A stretch of 40,796 nt of DNA from Thalassotalea litorea (GCF_005843925.1 NZ_VCBC01000021.1:1-40796), one strand, 5' to 3'. Positions 9,034 through 17,456 are shown, counted from the stretch's first letter. The notes: generated by a model not told the origin, from the sequence alone. Program-made: numbers and translations.

Positions 9034-9666
9034 TTAGCTGCGACGTTTTAAGAAACGACAGCCAAATAAGCCAGAAGCTAACAGCAATAGCGTACCTGGC
9101 TCAGGTACGCCAAGTGGCGGCTCGCCAATGAAAAACGTGATGGATTCCACATAACCGGTAAAATCTGCATCTGCGACCACATCAAAGCTGGAAATCAGAC
9201 CGCTGTCTGGTAATGTGCCTTGCCCAGTCAATGAATAAGCGGCAGCATCTAGACTGTTACCATTCACAGAAACCATGCCATCAGCCATTTCTTCATGGCC
9301 ATCGCCTGACTGCAAACCATTAAAAGCTATACTGATCAGCGTAATAGGATCATTAAAAGCAAAGGTCATTGATTCACCACCTGCTATATTGTCGCCATCA
9401 GGATCTGGCTCAATACCTAAGCCCCCATCGGATGGTTCATCTTGAATGACAATATCACTGCCCGTGACCAAAACTTCAAAGAAGTCGATGCTAAAAAGCA
9501 AGCCATCGCCCTCGCCTTCAATATCAGACGTGACAAGATCAAATATCATGGTTATGGAAGAGTCATCGTTAACGATAAAATCCGTTTGACCCTCAACGAC
9601 AGCAGAATGTGCCTGAGTACTTAAAGCCATTGCACCGGCTAGTGACATATATTTTAGAAATTTCAT
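9034..9666 (-). CDS. PEP-CTERM sorted exported protein, copy 2
   Basis: A 210-residue paralogue of the protein at 2457-3098. It has a signal peptide (MKFLKYMSLAGAMALSTQAHSA), an acidic strand-rich middle (DLVTSDIEGEGDG, GDGHEEMADG), and the tripartite sorting tail GVPEPGT, LLLLASGLFG, then LKRRS. It should be exported and processed by an exosortase encoded elsewhere. The two copies agree along nearly their whole length but have diverged clearly, so the duplication is not recent. The function of the middle is unknown. A GAGGGG ribosome site precedes the ATG. Confidence 0.85.
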   Translation of the reverse strand: MKFLKYMSLAGAMALSTQAHSAVVEGQTDFIVNDDSSITMIFDLVTSDIEGEGDGLLFSIDFFEVLVTGSDIVIQDEPSDGGLGIEPDPDGDNIAGGESMTFAFNDPITLISIAFNGLQSGDGHEEMADGMVSVNGNSLDAAAYSLTGQGTLPDSGLISSFDVVADADFTGYVESITFFIGEPPLGVPEPGTLLLLASGLFGCRFLKRRS

Positions 9667-10150
9667 AGGTTGCCCCTCGAATCGTTAAAAAGTGATCGAA
9701 AGACATAAGTGGAGATTTTTATTAGTATTCTACAACCATTTACATCTAACACCGTTTTACATTTAACACATCCCCAAAATTAATTACTGTCTGGGGAACC
9801 CACCTTTTCGTACAAACACTACTACCTGGAAATTCTTATCTCGAAAAAGTCGGCATCATAGCAATGCATTAATTACGCCAAAATATAGGTAAATTATATT
9901 TATGTTTTGAAACAATAAGTTGGGTTGGATTTTCAAAGAAGCTTGATGCAACGTCGATTGCAGACGTAAATAATTCCGACAACATGAAAACGGTGAAAGG
10001 TAAAAGCAGAAAGATGAAAGGTGGCAGAAGGAAGGGAAAAAGACAAAAGTAATTCACTATATTAGAACGTTATGTTCGGCAAAATTTAATGTCGTTGTGG
10101 CGCGAACTATTAGAAAATATCGGTATTGAATTCCCCTTGAGACCTCGAAC
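9667..10150. other. Gene-poor AT-rich spacer
   Basis: About 480 bp with no convincing gene. A 62-codon minus-strand reading frame (9869-10057) is hydrophobic by composition only and has no homology that I recognise. The stretch must hold the promoters for the PEP-CTERM gene (leftward) and the DUF2061 gene (rightward); no clear sites were picked out. Confidence 0.5.
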
Positions 10151-10384
10151 ATGAACAAGACATTTAGCTTTGCCATCACCCACTTTTCTGTAGCATTCCT
10201 GGTGACCTACTTGCTTACGGGCGACCTATTGCTTGGCAGTTTAGTCGCGATTGTCGAACCTCTCGTAAACACCTTTGCCTACCACATTCATGAAAAAATC
10301 TGGAATGCAAAAATGCACACAGGAGAACAAAAGCATGCCCCTTCATCAAAACATGGATCCTTATATTTTGCTCAGCACGCTTAA
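10151..10384 (+). CDS. DUF2061 small membrane protein
   Basis: A 77-residue protein whose first 55 residues match the DUF2061 pattern: FSFAITHFSVAFLVTYLLTGDLLLGSLVAIVEPLVNTFAYHIHEKIW. Two hydrophobic helices are separated by the TGD turn, and a conserved HEKIW follows. It is predicted to sit in the inner membrane; family function is unknown. The last 50 bp overlap the next gene in another frame, so the two are probably co-translated. Confidence 0.85.
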   Translation: MNKTFSFAITHFSVAFLVTYLLTGDLLLGSLVAIVEPLVNTFAYHIHEKIWNAKMHTGEQKHAPSSKHGSLYFAQHA

Positions 10385-10523
10385 TATGAAGATGCGTAAT
10401 GACAACGTCGGCTTACTTCACGTTTGTTGTCAGTATGATTTAAATGAAAAGCAAGTCTGCAATATACTTAACCCACTGGGGTGGCATTATGTCGAGGCGA
10501 TAAAGCAATTTAAACCTGCCTAG
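10335..10523 (+). CDS. DUF4250 small protein
   Basis: A 62-residue protein with the DUF4250 pattern: DPYILLSTLNMKMRN, then LLHVCCQYDLNEKQVCNILNPLGWHYVEAIKQF. The chosen ATG has AGGAG at 10321-10325 with good spacing. It lies inside the end of the DUF2061 gene (50-bp overlap, different frame). Family function is unknown. Its stop overlaps the last bases of the convergent lipoprotein gene (4 bp). Confidence 0.8.
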   Translation: MPLHQNMDPYILLSTLNMKMRNDNVGLLHVCCQYDLNEKQVCNILNPLGWHYVEAIKQFKPA

Positions 10524-11020
10524 TCGCCCTCCACAAATAACCAATGTTGCAATGCAGAAACCGTAACCATAACCGATTGTTGATTAAACTCGACTCGATA
10601 GATATCACAGACATTTGTCACCGTTTCCAGCTTATCTTTTGTGGTAACGAAAACAACGACTTTACTACGTTCTTGCTGCCCTTGATAATAGCCTTTACTA
10701 TCGAATACCGTGAAGCCTATCAAGCGCTGCGCCAGTGTGTTTTTTTCAAATTCGAGCCAGCGTTTTTCAGAGATCGCTGAGCCATTTTTCTCGGTCAGGC
10801 CAAAATACATGTGTACAACAACGTCCGTGCTAACCTGCACAGTTTCTACTTGCTCCTGATACACTTGAGACTGATTGGATTGGGCTGGGCTCGCTTCATT
10901 TTCTGCTAATGACTGACAACCTAAAACTAAGTTCATCAACAACATGCCAACCATTAGGCGCAGCCAGAATTTCTGCTGTATCAAGCGCCGCTGGCGACTT
11001 AGTTTGCGTTTGGCAAACAT
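10520..11020 (-). CDS. DUF3574 lipoprotein
   Basis: A 166-residue predicted lipoprotein: a basic N-terminus, a hydrophobic stretch and the lipobox LVLGC near residue 34. The body fits DUF3574: VHMYFGLTEKNGSAISEKRW, FEKNTLAQRLIGFTVFDSKGYYQG, then RSKVVVFVTT. The family has no known reaction. The start at 11020 was preferred to the longer in-frame upstream option because it has an AGAGG ribosome site and gives a proper lipoprotein signal. It is divergent from the coiled-coil protein, with 87 bp between. Confidence 0.8.
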   Translation of the reverse strand: MFAKRKLSRQRRLIQQKFWLRLMVGMLLMNLVLGCQSLAENEASPAQSNQSQVYQEQVETVQVSTDVVVHMYFGLTEKNGSAISEKRWLEFEKNTLAQRLIGFTVFDSKGYYQGQQERSKVVVFVTTKDKLETVTNVCDIYRVEFNQQSVMVTVSALQHWLFVEGD

Positions 11021-11107
11021 CGATGTTTCCTCTATTTCAAAAACTTTCAAACTTTTTCCCTTATGGTCGCGACTATTAAAGTATCGCCAAACCGCTAGGA
11101 AAACAAA

Positions 11108-11800
11108 ATGCAAATTATCAAAACTCTCAACACTGGTGTTGTTATTCTGACTGCCAGTTGCCTTCCCTTCTTTGTTTCGACATACGTCGATGCCAATGAA
11201 GTGTCTACTCAAAATCAAGAGCAAGTTCAGAACCAAGTGCAGAACCAGAAACACGCGAATGTACGGTCGAAAACCAAGGAAAGTAATCACATACATGTCG
11301 TCAATTCAAGCAACAAAGGAAGTCATCAAGGCACCGTTTTTCATGTTAATGGCACGACATTTACCTGGGAACAACTTAACAAGGAACAGCAACAACAACT
11401 TATTGGCATTGAGAAAAAACTGAAAGAATCTGAACAACAACTAACGGCCCAAACCGATGGAATAGAACAAATTGCAAAGCAGATAGAAGTGAAAGCCAAG
11501 GAGATCGAACAACAAGCTCGTAAGATGGAAACAGCGACGATAAAAATTGAACTTGAAGAAATGAGCTACCGGGAACTGGAAGGATTACAGCATAAATTGG
11601 AGACAGCCACCCGTCAATTCGAAAAAATTATTCGAGAGAAAGAACAGGAACTCAGGGCCATCGAAGGTACGCTCCCTGAAATCGACCAAAAACATGTTCA
11701 GGCTATTGAAGCCCAGGCTCGCGAATATGAAGCGGCACTAGTGGTTATTGCCAAAGCGTTCGCCCCGACAATTGAACAGAAAGTCGATGAAGCGAAGTGA
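11108..11800 (+). CDS. Exported coiled-coil protein of unknown function
   Basis: A 230-residue protein. The N-terminus looks like a signal peptide with a cleavage near ANEVS (residues about 29-33). A Q/N-rich linker follows (QNQEQVQNQVQNQKH), then from about residue 90 to 215 a long charged helical segment with heptad-like spacing (IEKKLKESEQQL, IEQIAKQIEVKAKEIEQQARKME). It is expected to be periplasmic and oligomeric. I do not recognise the family. A TAGGAAA ribosome site precedes the ATG. It is divergent from the DUF3574 lipoprotein, so the two may be co-regulated envelope proteins. Confidence 0.7.
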   Translation: MQIIKTLNTGVVILTASCLPFFVSTYVDANEVSTQNQEQVQNQVQNQKHANVRSKTKESNHIHVVNSSNKGSHQGTVFHVNGTTFTWEQLNKEQQQQLIGIEKKLKESEQQLTAQTDGIEQIAKQIEVKAKEIEQQARKMETATIKIELEEMSYRELEGLQHKLETATRQFEKIIREKEQELRAIEGTLPEIDQKHVQAIEAQAREYEAALVVIAKAFAPTIEQKVDEAK

Positions 11801-11835
11801 TAGAGTCAAACCCCAGACAGTCAAACGCTTTAACA

Positions 11836-12318
11836 AGACACCCATCACAAAATTCGTCGACGAGTGATTAAAAACACTTTAACTAGACACCCATCGCAAT
11901 ATTCGTCGACGAGTGACTAAATATCTCCAATTGTAGCGAAATAATGCAGGAGAATTAAAAACTACCTTCCTCCTCCGTCATTCAGACTCGAATTGTTATG
12001 CCAAATAGTAGCAAGATTACTAAAAAGCGCGATTAGCCCTCGTAGCTTTGCCGCTTTTCGCTTCCCAACCGCCAATTATATTCGGATTGAACGCTGCCCT
12101 AATTGCCCCAAAAAATTAACGCCCTATCAACAGTTATCAAGACACCCATAGTTATCAAGACACCCACGTCAAACAACATAAAAGGCAAATCCTCCTAAGG
12201 CAATGAGCATGCAAGATAGCCCCAATAAAATATGTACTTCCCAAGTTTTTCGTAATCAGAATAAGGATTCTTATTTGTGGGTGTCTGGATAACGATTTAT
12301 AGATGGGTGTCTTGATAA
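11836..12318. repeat. REP-like repeat cluster, TGGGTGTCT family
   Basis: AGACACCCA occurs at 11836-11844, 11885-11893, 12140-12148 and 12158-12166, and its complement TGGGTGTCT at 12278-12286 and 12304-12312. The first two sit in a 49-bp tandem duplication that also contains a CGTCGACG palindrome. TTATCAAGACACCCAT at 12134-12149 is the exact complement of 12303-12318, a perfect 16-bp inverted repeat about 150 bp apart. The same motif surrounds the transposase gene at 35.6 kb. The span is non-coding. Confidence 0.85.
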
Positions 12319-12387
12319 GGATTCATTTAGGCGTATATTTTCGGCTAAGCTTTAGTACATTCTTAACTTTGGGGCAAATTAACCGAA

Positions 12388-13407
12388 ATGGGCATCTTTG
12401 AACGCTATCTCTCTTTGTGGGTCGGCATTTGTATCATTGCCGGTGTTATATTAGGGAATATTTTTCCTGATTTATTTGCATCTCTGGCGGCACTTGAATT
12501 TGCCAACGTTAATTTTATTGTCGCCATTTTGATCTGGGTGATGATTTATCCGATGATGGTGCAAATCGACTTTTCATCCATTAAGGATGTCGGTAAAAAA
12601 CCCAAAGGCCTTATCCTGACCCTGGTGGTGAACTGGTTGATTAAACCGTTTACCATGGCCGCATTAGGCTGGCTATTTTTCCGGGTTATTTTTGTCGATT
12701 TGGTTGACCCGCAATCGGCCAATGAATACATCGCGGGAATGATTTTACTGGGAGTAGCGCCCTGTACCGCTATGGTCTTTGTCTGGAGTCAACTCACCAA
12801 AGGCGATGCCAACTACACCCTGGTTCAGGTATCGGTTAATGATATCATCATGATATTTGCGTTTGCGCCCATTGCCGCTTTTCTGCTTGGGGTTAGTGAT
12901 ATTCAGGTACCTTGGGAGACATTGCTATTCAGTGTTGTTCTTTATGTCCTCATTCCCTTAATTGCCGGCATATGGACCCGCAAGAAATTGGAGTCAAGTA
13001 AAGACAAACATGAGCTGGAGCACTTTCTGGCCAAGATCAAGCCCTGGTCGATGGCGGGATTGCTTGGTACTGTGGTGTTGCTGTTTGGGTTTCAGGCAGA
13101 AGTCATCACTGAGAAACCGCAAATTATCGTACTTATCGCGATTCCCTTATTGATCCAAACCTATGGCATTTTTTTTATTAGCTATGGCGCCGCCAAAGCG
13201 ATGAAATTACCTCACAATATTGCCGCTCCCGCATGCATGATCAGTACATCCAATTTCTTTGAATTGGCTGTTGCTGTCGCTATTTCTCTTTTTGGTTTAC
13301 ATTCTGGCGCAGCGTTAGCAACGGTCGTTGGCGTGCTCGTGGAAGTGCCGGTAATGCTATCGCTGGTTGCGATAGCAAATAGAACGAGACATGTGTTCGA
13401 CAATTAA
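12388..13407 (+). CDS. acr3: Acr3-type arsenite efflux permease
   Basis: A 339-residue membrane protein with about 10 TM helices of the bile acid/arsenite permease superfamily. Diagnostic parts are ERYLSLWVGICIIAGVILG at the start, YPMMVQIDFSS, NWLIKPFTMAALGWLF, and LLGVAPCTAMVFVWS with the conserved Cys126 needed in Acr3 proteins. It exports arsenite (or antimonite) using the proton gradient. No arsR or arsC gene adjoins it, which is unusual for an ars locus; here it stands alone between repeats. Confidence 0.9.
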   Translation: MGIFERYLSLWVGICIIAGVILGNIFPDLFASLAALEFANVNFIVAILIWVMIYPMMVQIDFSSIKDVGKKPKGLILTLVVNWLIKPFTMAALGWLFFRVIFVDLVDPQSANEYIAGMILLGVAPCTAMVFVWSQLTKGDANYTLVQVSVNDIIMIFAFAPIAAFLLGVSDIQVPWETLLFSVVLYVLIPLIAGIWTRKKLESSKDKHELEHFLAKIKPWSMAGLLGTVVLLFGFQAEVITEKPQIIVLIAIPLLIQTYGIFFISYGAAKAMKLPHNIAAPACMISTSNFFELAVAVAISLFGLHSGAALATVVGVLVEVPVMLSLVAIANRTRHVFDN

Positions 13408-13411
13408 ACTT

Positions 13412-13435
13412 AAAAACCCCCTGCGGGCGTTTTTT
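13412..13435. terminator. Terminator after acr3, probably bidirectional
   Basis: AAAAACCCCC pairs with GGGCGTTTTTT (one mismatch) around TGC, giving a T-run on both strands. It lies between convergent acr3 and the DUF6942-like gene. Confidence 0.8.
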
Positions 13436-13460
13436 GCCTTAAGAGGGAAACTGCGCTGTT

Positions 13461-13538
13461 GGAGTCAAAATAGGATTTTGAAGGTGGAGTCGAAGTAAAA
13501 GTCACTTCGATGGTGGAGTCGAGATGAAACGCATCTCG
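13461..13538. repeat. Small hairpin array with GGTGGAGTC linker
   Basis: Three short hairpins with different stems, AAAAT/ATTTT, CGAAGT/ACTTCG (13491-13496/13504-13509) and CGAGAT/ATCTCG (13520-13525/13533-13538), are each preceded by GGAGTC, the last two by GGTGGAGTC. The design matches the GGTGACA arrays elsewhere in the window. It is not coding. Confidence 0.8.
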
Positions 13539-13599
13539 ATGTATGGGCGCAGTCGCCGACAGAGTTCTAACTTAACAACCGTCCAACTTGCGACATTTC

Positions 13600-14166
13600 T
13601 TATTGAATGTCAGTTAGCTTCTTTATCAAATCACACAGATAGATGATTTTTATATTTGATAGTTGTCGATAATCAAAATAAGGACAGACGATTAAGTTTT
13701 GGCTTTCGCTAATCGCAAATTCTTCGTTCAGCCACACAAGATTAGGTATTGCCAGCGTTTTAGCGTAGGTTCGCCCCATAACAATACGAATGCTTGCATC
13801 TGGATACAGATCAAAATCTGGCTTTGAAAACAACAGCACCGTTTGGCTTTGACATTGCAAAAGTTGTTGGTCACGATATTGTTGCCAACTCGAAAAGTCC
13901 TTCGATATGCCGCTAAACTCATTAGGCGCGCCTTGCATCCCTGCCAAAGCATAGACAAATTTTGCATAAACATTGAATACCTTACGCCAGCCGTTGCCAC
14001 AAGCGTTACCGATCATTTCAATCTCAGAATTTCTCAGCGGTTTTACCTGGGAAAGTTCCGATAAATCGTCATGTTGTGGAACATTGGCAATGTAAACTTG
14101 CAGCGATGCATGGGGATCACCAAGCCCATATGGGCAGACGGTAGATGGGCTATCAGGTATATTCAT
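13600..14166 (-). CDS. DUF6942-like hypothetical protein
   Basis: A 188-residue soluble protein with no signal peptide or membrane helix. Recognisable stretches are LQVYIANVPQHDDLSEL, GNGWRKVFNVYAKFVYALAG, and near the end RIVMGRTYAKTLAIPNLVWLNEEFAISESQNLIVCPYFDYRQLSN. This looks like the uncharacterised DUF6942 group of Alteromonadales; the name is from memory and moderate in certainty. A longer start at 14313 would overlap the response regulator start on the other strand and leave no room for a promoter, so I prefer 14166. It is divergent from the two-component operon. Confidence 0.6.
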   Translation of the reverse strand: MNIPDSPSTVCPYGLGDPHASLQVYIANVPQHDDLSELSQVKPLRNSEIEMIGNACGNGWRKVFNVYAKFVYALAGMQGAPNEFSGISKDFSSWQQYRDQQLLQCQSQTVLLFSKPDFDLYPDASIRIVMGRTYAKTLAIPNLVWLNEEFAISESQNLIVCPYFDYRQLSNIKIIYLCDLIKKLTDIQ

Positions 14167-14312
14167 ATTCAATTTTTCTTGGCTAAGCTCAACCAAGAGT
14201 TGCATTATCTCTATAAGGTTAATATCGTTGATGGTAAATAATCGTACTGATTTCACCACAATTTCACCGATGAAGGAATAGATTACTTGCTGATACGCAA
14301 AAGGATAACGCA

Positions 14313-15011
14313 TTGAACATACTTGTAATCGAAGACAATCAAACCATCGCTAAGCAAATGGTTGAATTTCTATCTGGCCATCAATATCAAGTGGATTATG
14401 CGGATAACGGTACCCTTGGTGAGCATTTAGCGTTATCCAATATCTACGATGTTATTTTACTCGACTTAAACCTGCCGGACATTGATGGTTTAGATCTTTG
14501 CACACAGATAAAATCAAAAGCCAATTATAATCCTCCCATATTAATGTTAACCGCCAGAGACAGCTTTAAAGATAAAGCTGCGGGATTTCACCAGGGCGCG
14601 GACGACTATCTGACGAAACCCTTTGACTTACGAGAGCTGCCTTTACGTTGTGAAGCTCTCGCCAGACGCCATAATCTGCACCGTTCAAAAGTTCTAACCC
14701 ATGGCGAGATAACCTTAGATCTCGACTCAAAAACGGCGACAAGAAAAGGACAACCATTGTCCCTTACAGGTATTGGTTTTAAAATATTGAAAATATTGAT
14801 TGATGCGCACCCTCAGCCCGTTTCCCGCTCAATGCTAATTCATAAACTCTGGGGCGATTTCCCTCCAGCGAGCGACGCGTTAAAATCCCATATCTATGCA
14901 CTGCGTAAATCCTTGGATAAACCTTATTATAAGCCTTTACTCACGACGCTTAATCATATTGGCTTTAAGCTGGAACGCTCAAAAACTGATGACACAAACA
15001 CCAACGATTGA
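14313..15011 (+). CDS. OmpR-family response regulator (TTG start)
   Basis: A 232-residue regulator. The receiver domain holds the acidic pair E7-D8, the phosphoacceptor Asp51 (ILLDLNLPDIDG), Thr80 and Lys102 (DDYLTKPFD). The winged-helix DNA-binding domain covers about 130-225 (SLTGIGFKILKILI, SDALKSHIYALRKSLD). The start is TTG with an AAGGAT ribosome site 5-10 nt upstream; translation from it gives MNILVIEDNQ, the usual family beginning, and no ATG is better placed. The kinase gene follows 15 bp later. Confidence 0.93.
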   Translation: MNILVIEDNQTIAKQMVEFLSGHQYQVDYADNGTLGEHLALSNIYDVILLDLNLPDIDGLDLCTQIKSKANYNPPILMLTARDSFKDKAAGFHQGADDYLTKPFDLRELPLRCEALARRHNLHRSKVLTHGEITLDLDSKTATRKGQPLSLTGIGFKILKILIDAHPQPVSRSMLIHKLWGDFPPASDALKSHIYALRKSLDKPYYKPLLTTLNHIGFKLERSKTDDTNTND

Positions 15012-15026
15012 ACAGGAAAACAAATC

Positions 15027-16277
15027 ATGAGTTTCAGGCTTTCAGGGATTAAGCAACAGACCCTACTCATCATGGTAAGTTTTGCCATAGGATTGACGGT
15101 GTTGTATCTGGGACTGTCAATTATTACAGCCTTCATTGTCGAAGACACCATGATTAGCAAAGTGATGAAGCGTCAGGCCCAAAACATTTCTCAGCAATAC
15201 AACTTAAATGGTACTTTACCGCCATTGGATGAGTCGATATTTACTCTCTACACCGACGAGCAATCGATGCCAAAATGGTTGCAACACGCGGTAAAAAAGC
15301 AATCTGATGATCAGGAAATATTCACCGAAGACAACCACCACTATCATTACATGGCCATTTATTTGAGCGAAGAATCAAAAGGCTATCTGATCGCGGAAGT
15401 GTCCTCATGGCTGGTGGTGTCAAATCAGCCAAAAGTCTTTCTAATTTATATCGTTGGATTGGTTATTGCCTTATTAATAGCGATATTTCTGGCGTTTCAC
15501 TTAACCCGCTACATCGTCAGCCCTGTTCTCATGCTCACTCGAGCGGTTGAAGAAAAACAGAGTATTGAGAGCAACGCTCGAATGCCGCACTTAAAGCATG
15601 AATTAGGTTATTTATCAGATTCCATGCAAATGAGCTTCGACCGCCTTGATCAAGCCTTGCTCAGAGAACAAAATTTTACCAAGGATGTCAGCCATGAATT
15701 ACGTACACCACTGACGGTACTTACAAATACCGCCACCTTAATGGCGCAGCGTGGCTGCAAGCAACAAGATATCGAAGATATTCACACCGCCACCCAAAAG
15801 CTAAGTCAGCTTGTTGAACAATTATTTGTATTGGCACGGGGTGAATCCCATGAATCGCAACGGTGCCTGGTAAAACCAATGATCGAGCAAGCGTTATTGT
15901 CATTGTTAGAAACGGATATCGGTGAATGGGATATTCGTTTAACCATCGACGACCAACAATACCTTCAGGCACCGTCAGCACTATTGAATATTCTCATCCG
16001 TAACCTTATTGAAAATGTATTTCGTCACGCCAGCGCCAAACGTATAGATATTGTATGGCACCAACAAACGTTAACGATTGCTAACCCAATTGTTGAAAGT
16101 CTGCCGGATAACCTTACCCACTCTCAAGTAAAATCAACCGCAAGCAATGGGCTTGGCCAAGGATTATTTCTGGTGCAGCGGATCTGCCAGCAATGCCATT
16201 GGCAGTTAACCACAACGATGACAGAGGGGTGTCGCAAACAATTTATGATCGCCATAGACTTTTCCAACCAATATTAG
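15027..16277 (+). CDS. Membrane sensor histidine kinase
   Basis: A 416-residue kinase. TM1 is at about residues 13-36, a short periplasmic sensor at 37-130 and TM2 at 138-160. A HAMP-like linker follows (VSPVLMLTRAVEE), then the dimerisation helix with the phosphorylatable His in FTKDVSHELRTPLTVL, an N-box NLIENVFRHA, and a G-box GLGQGLFLVQRIC. The catalytic domain is compact, and its expected middle D-x-G-x-G box is weak (TIANPIVESLP). It pairs with the response regulator just upstream. The periplasmic part is His/acidic-rich near NHHYHYM, which could hint at metal or pH sensing. Confidence 0.92.
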   Translation: MSFRLSGIKQQTLLIMVSFAIGLTVLYLGLSIITAFIVEDTMISKVMKRQAQNISQQYNLNGTLPPLDESIFTLYTDEQSMPKWLQHAVKKQSDDQEIFTEDNHHYHYMAIYLSEESKGYLIAEVSSWLVVSNQPKVFLIYIVGLVIALLIAIFLAFHLTRYIVSPVLMLTRAVEEKQSIESNARMPHLKHELGYLSDSMQMSFDRLDQALLREQNFTKDVSHELRTPLTVLTNTATLMAQRGCKQQDIEDIHTATQKLSQLVEQLFVLARGESHESQRCLVKPMIEQALLSLLETDIGEWDIRLTIDDQQYLQAPSALLNILIRNLIENVFRHASAKRIDIVWHQQTLTIANPIVESLPDNLTHSQVKSTASNGLGQGLFLVQRICQQCHWQLTTTMTEGCRKQFMIAIDFSNQY

Positions 16278-16343
16278 TTAATGAATTTCACCTGAAATTC
16301 ACCTTAACCTGGTTATCCTCATTACAACTTAGGAGGAAACATC

Positions 16344-17420
16344 ATGTTAAAAAAACTTTTCATTACCTTGGGCATTGTTGTCAGTATCATCGGCATATCC
16401 ACCGTTAGTGGTTATTACTGGTTAAAAGGCGTGATCCCAAAACAGGATTATGCAGCTTTAAAAGCCAGTAAAGCTCAAGACATCCCTTATCTGCAACAAC
16501 AAATCACACCGTCACGGGGAAAAATCCTCGCTGTAGTTACCAGCATTGATACGATGGGTGAGAGCGGTAAAAGTACGGGCTATGAACTTACGGAGTTGGC
16601 CCGGGCATACTGGGTATTTAGCATTAATGGCTATGAAGTCGATATTGCCAGTACCGAAGGTGGTAAGCCTCCGGTTGTGATTGATGGCGATGATATGGGC
16701 GCGTTTGACTATGCCTTTTTAAATGACGATATCGCTCAGCAAAAAGTTGCCAACTCGTTACATATCGATAACGTTAGCAGCGAAGATTATCAGGCGGTCT
16801 ATTTCGTTGGCGGTAAGGGTGCGATGTTTGATTTCCCTGATAATCATGCGTTGCAACAACTGGTAAAAGAGCTTTTTCAGCAAGATAAAGTCATTGCGGC
16901 GGTATGTCACGGCCCGGCGGCTTTAGTGAATGTTAGGCTAGACAATGGTGAATTTTTAATCGCCAATAAACAAATGAGTGCATTTACCAACGAAGAAGAG
17001 TTGTTTTTAATCCCTAATGCCGAGCAAATATTTCCTTTTTTACTGGAATCGAAATTGCTGGAAAATGGAGCCGATTTTGAAGGTGGCACCGCTTATTTGG
17101 AACAAGTAAGTCGTGATGGTAACTTAATCACAGGACAAAATCCCTGGTCGGTATGGCCATTAGCTGAAGAGATCATTATCGCGTTGGGACATAAGCCTGT
17201 GCCCAGACTACCAACCAATGAAGAAACCAGTATCGCGTTATTGGGCAGCTATGAACAAAACGGCTTTCATTATAGTAAGCAACGGATACTCAACAGCAGT
17301 GAAAACTATCAGACAACGTTAGTGTTAATGCACGGTATTCTGGCGATGATGAAATTTGAAATCCGTAAAGGTATCGAACTTATGCGTCTTGCCGATTTGA
17401 TCAGCGATCAACAGACATAA
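16344..17420 (+). CDS. Membrane-anchored DJ-1/PfpI-family protein
   Basis: A 358-residue protein with an N-terminal hydrophobic anchor or uncleaved signal (residues 5-25) and a DJ-1/PfpI (Hsp31-like) domain at about 58-280. The nucleophile elbow is AAVCHGPAAL with Cys188-His189, and Glu81-containing TGYELTEL contributes the usual acid. Relatives act as glyoxalase III, deglycase-like or chaperone proteins, mostly in the cytoplasm; here the anchor suggests a periplasmic domain. It lies 66 bp after the kinase on the same strand with a TAGGAGG ribosome site, so it is likely the output gene of this two-component operon. Confidence 0.85.
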   Translation: MLKKLFITLGIVVSIIGISTVSGYYWLKGVIPKQDYAALKASKAQDIPYLQQQITPSRGKILAVVTSIDTMGESGKSTGYELTELARAYWVFSINGYEVDIASTEGGKPPVVIDGDDMGAFDYAFLNDDIAQQKVANSLHIDNVSSEDYQAVYFVGGKGAMFDFPDNHALQQLVKELFQQDKVIAAVCHGPAALVNVRLDNGEFLIANKQMSAFTNEEELFLIPNAEQIFPFLLESKLLENGADFEGGTAYLEQVSRDGNLITGQNPWSVWPLAEEIIIALGHKPVPRLPTNEETSIALLGSYEQNGFHYSKQRILNSSENYQTTLVLMHGILAMMKFEIRKGIELMRLADLISDQQT

Positions 17421-17456
17421 ACAGATATGTGGTTCCTACCTTTCTTTAACTATGCA

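Noticed and set aside
9869..10057. 62-codon hydrophobic minus-strand frame
   Set aside because: Hydrophobicity comes from T-rich composition; no ribosome site and no recognisable family.
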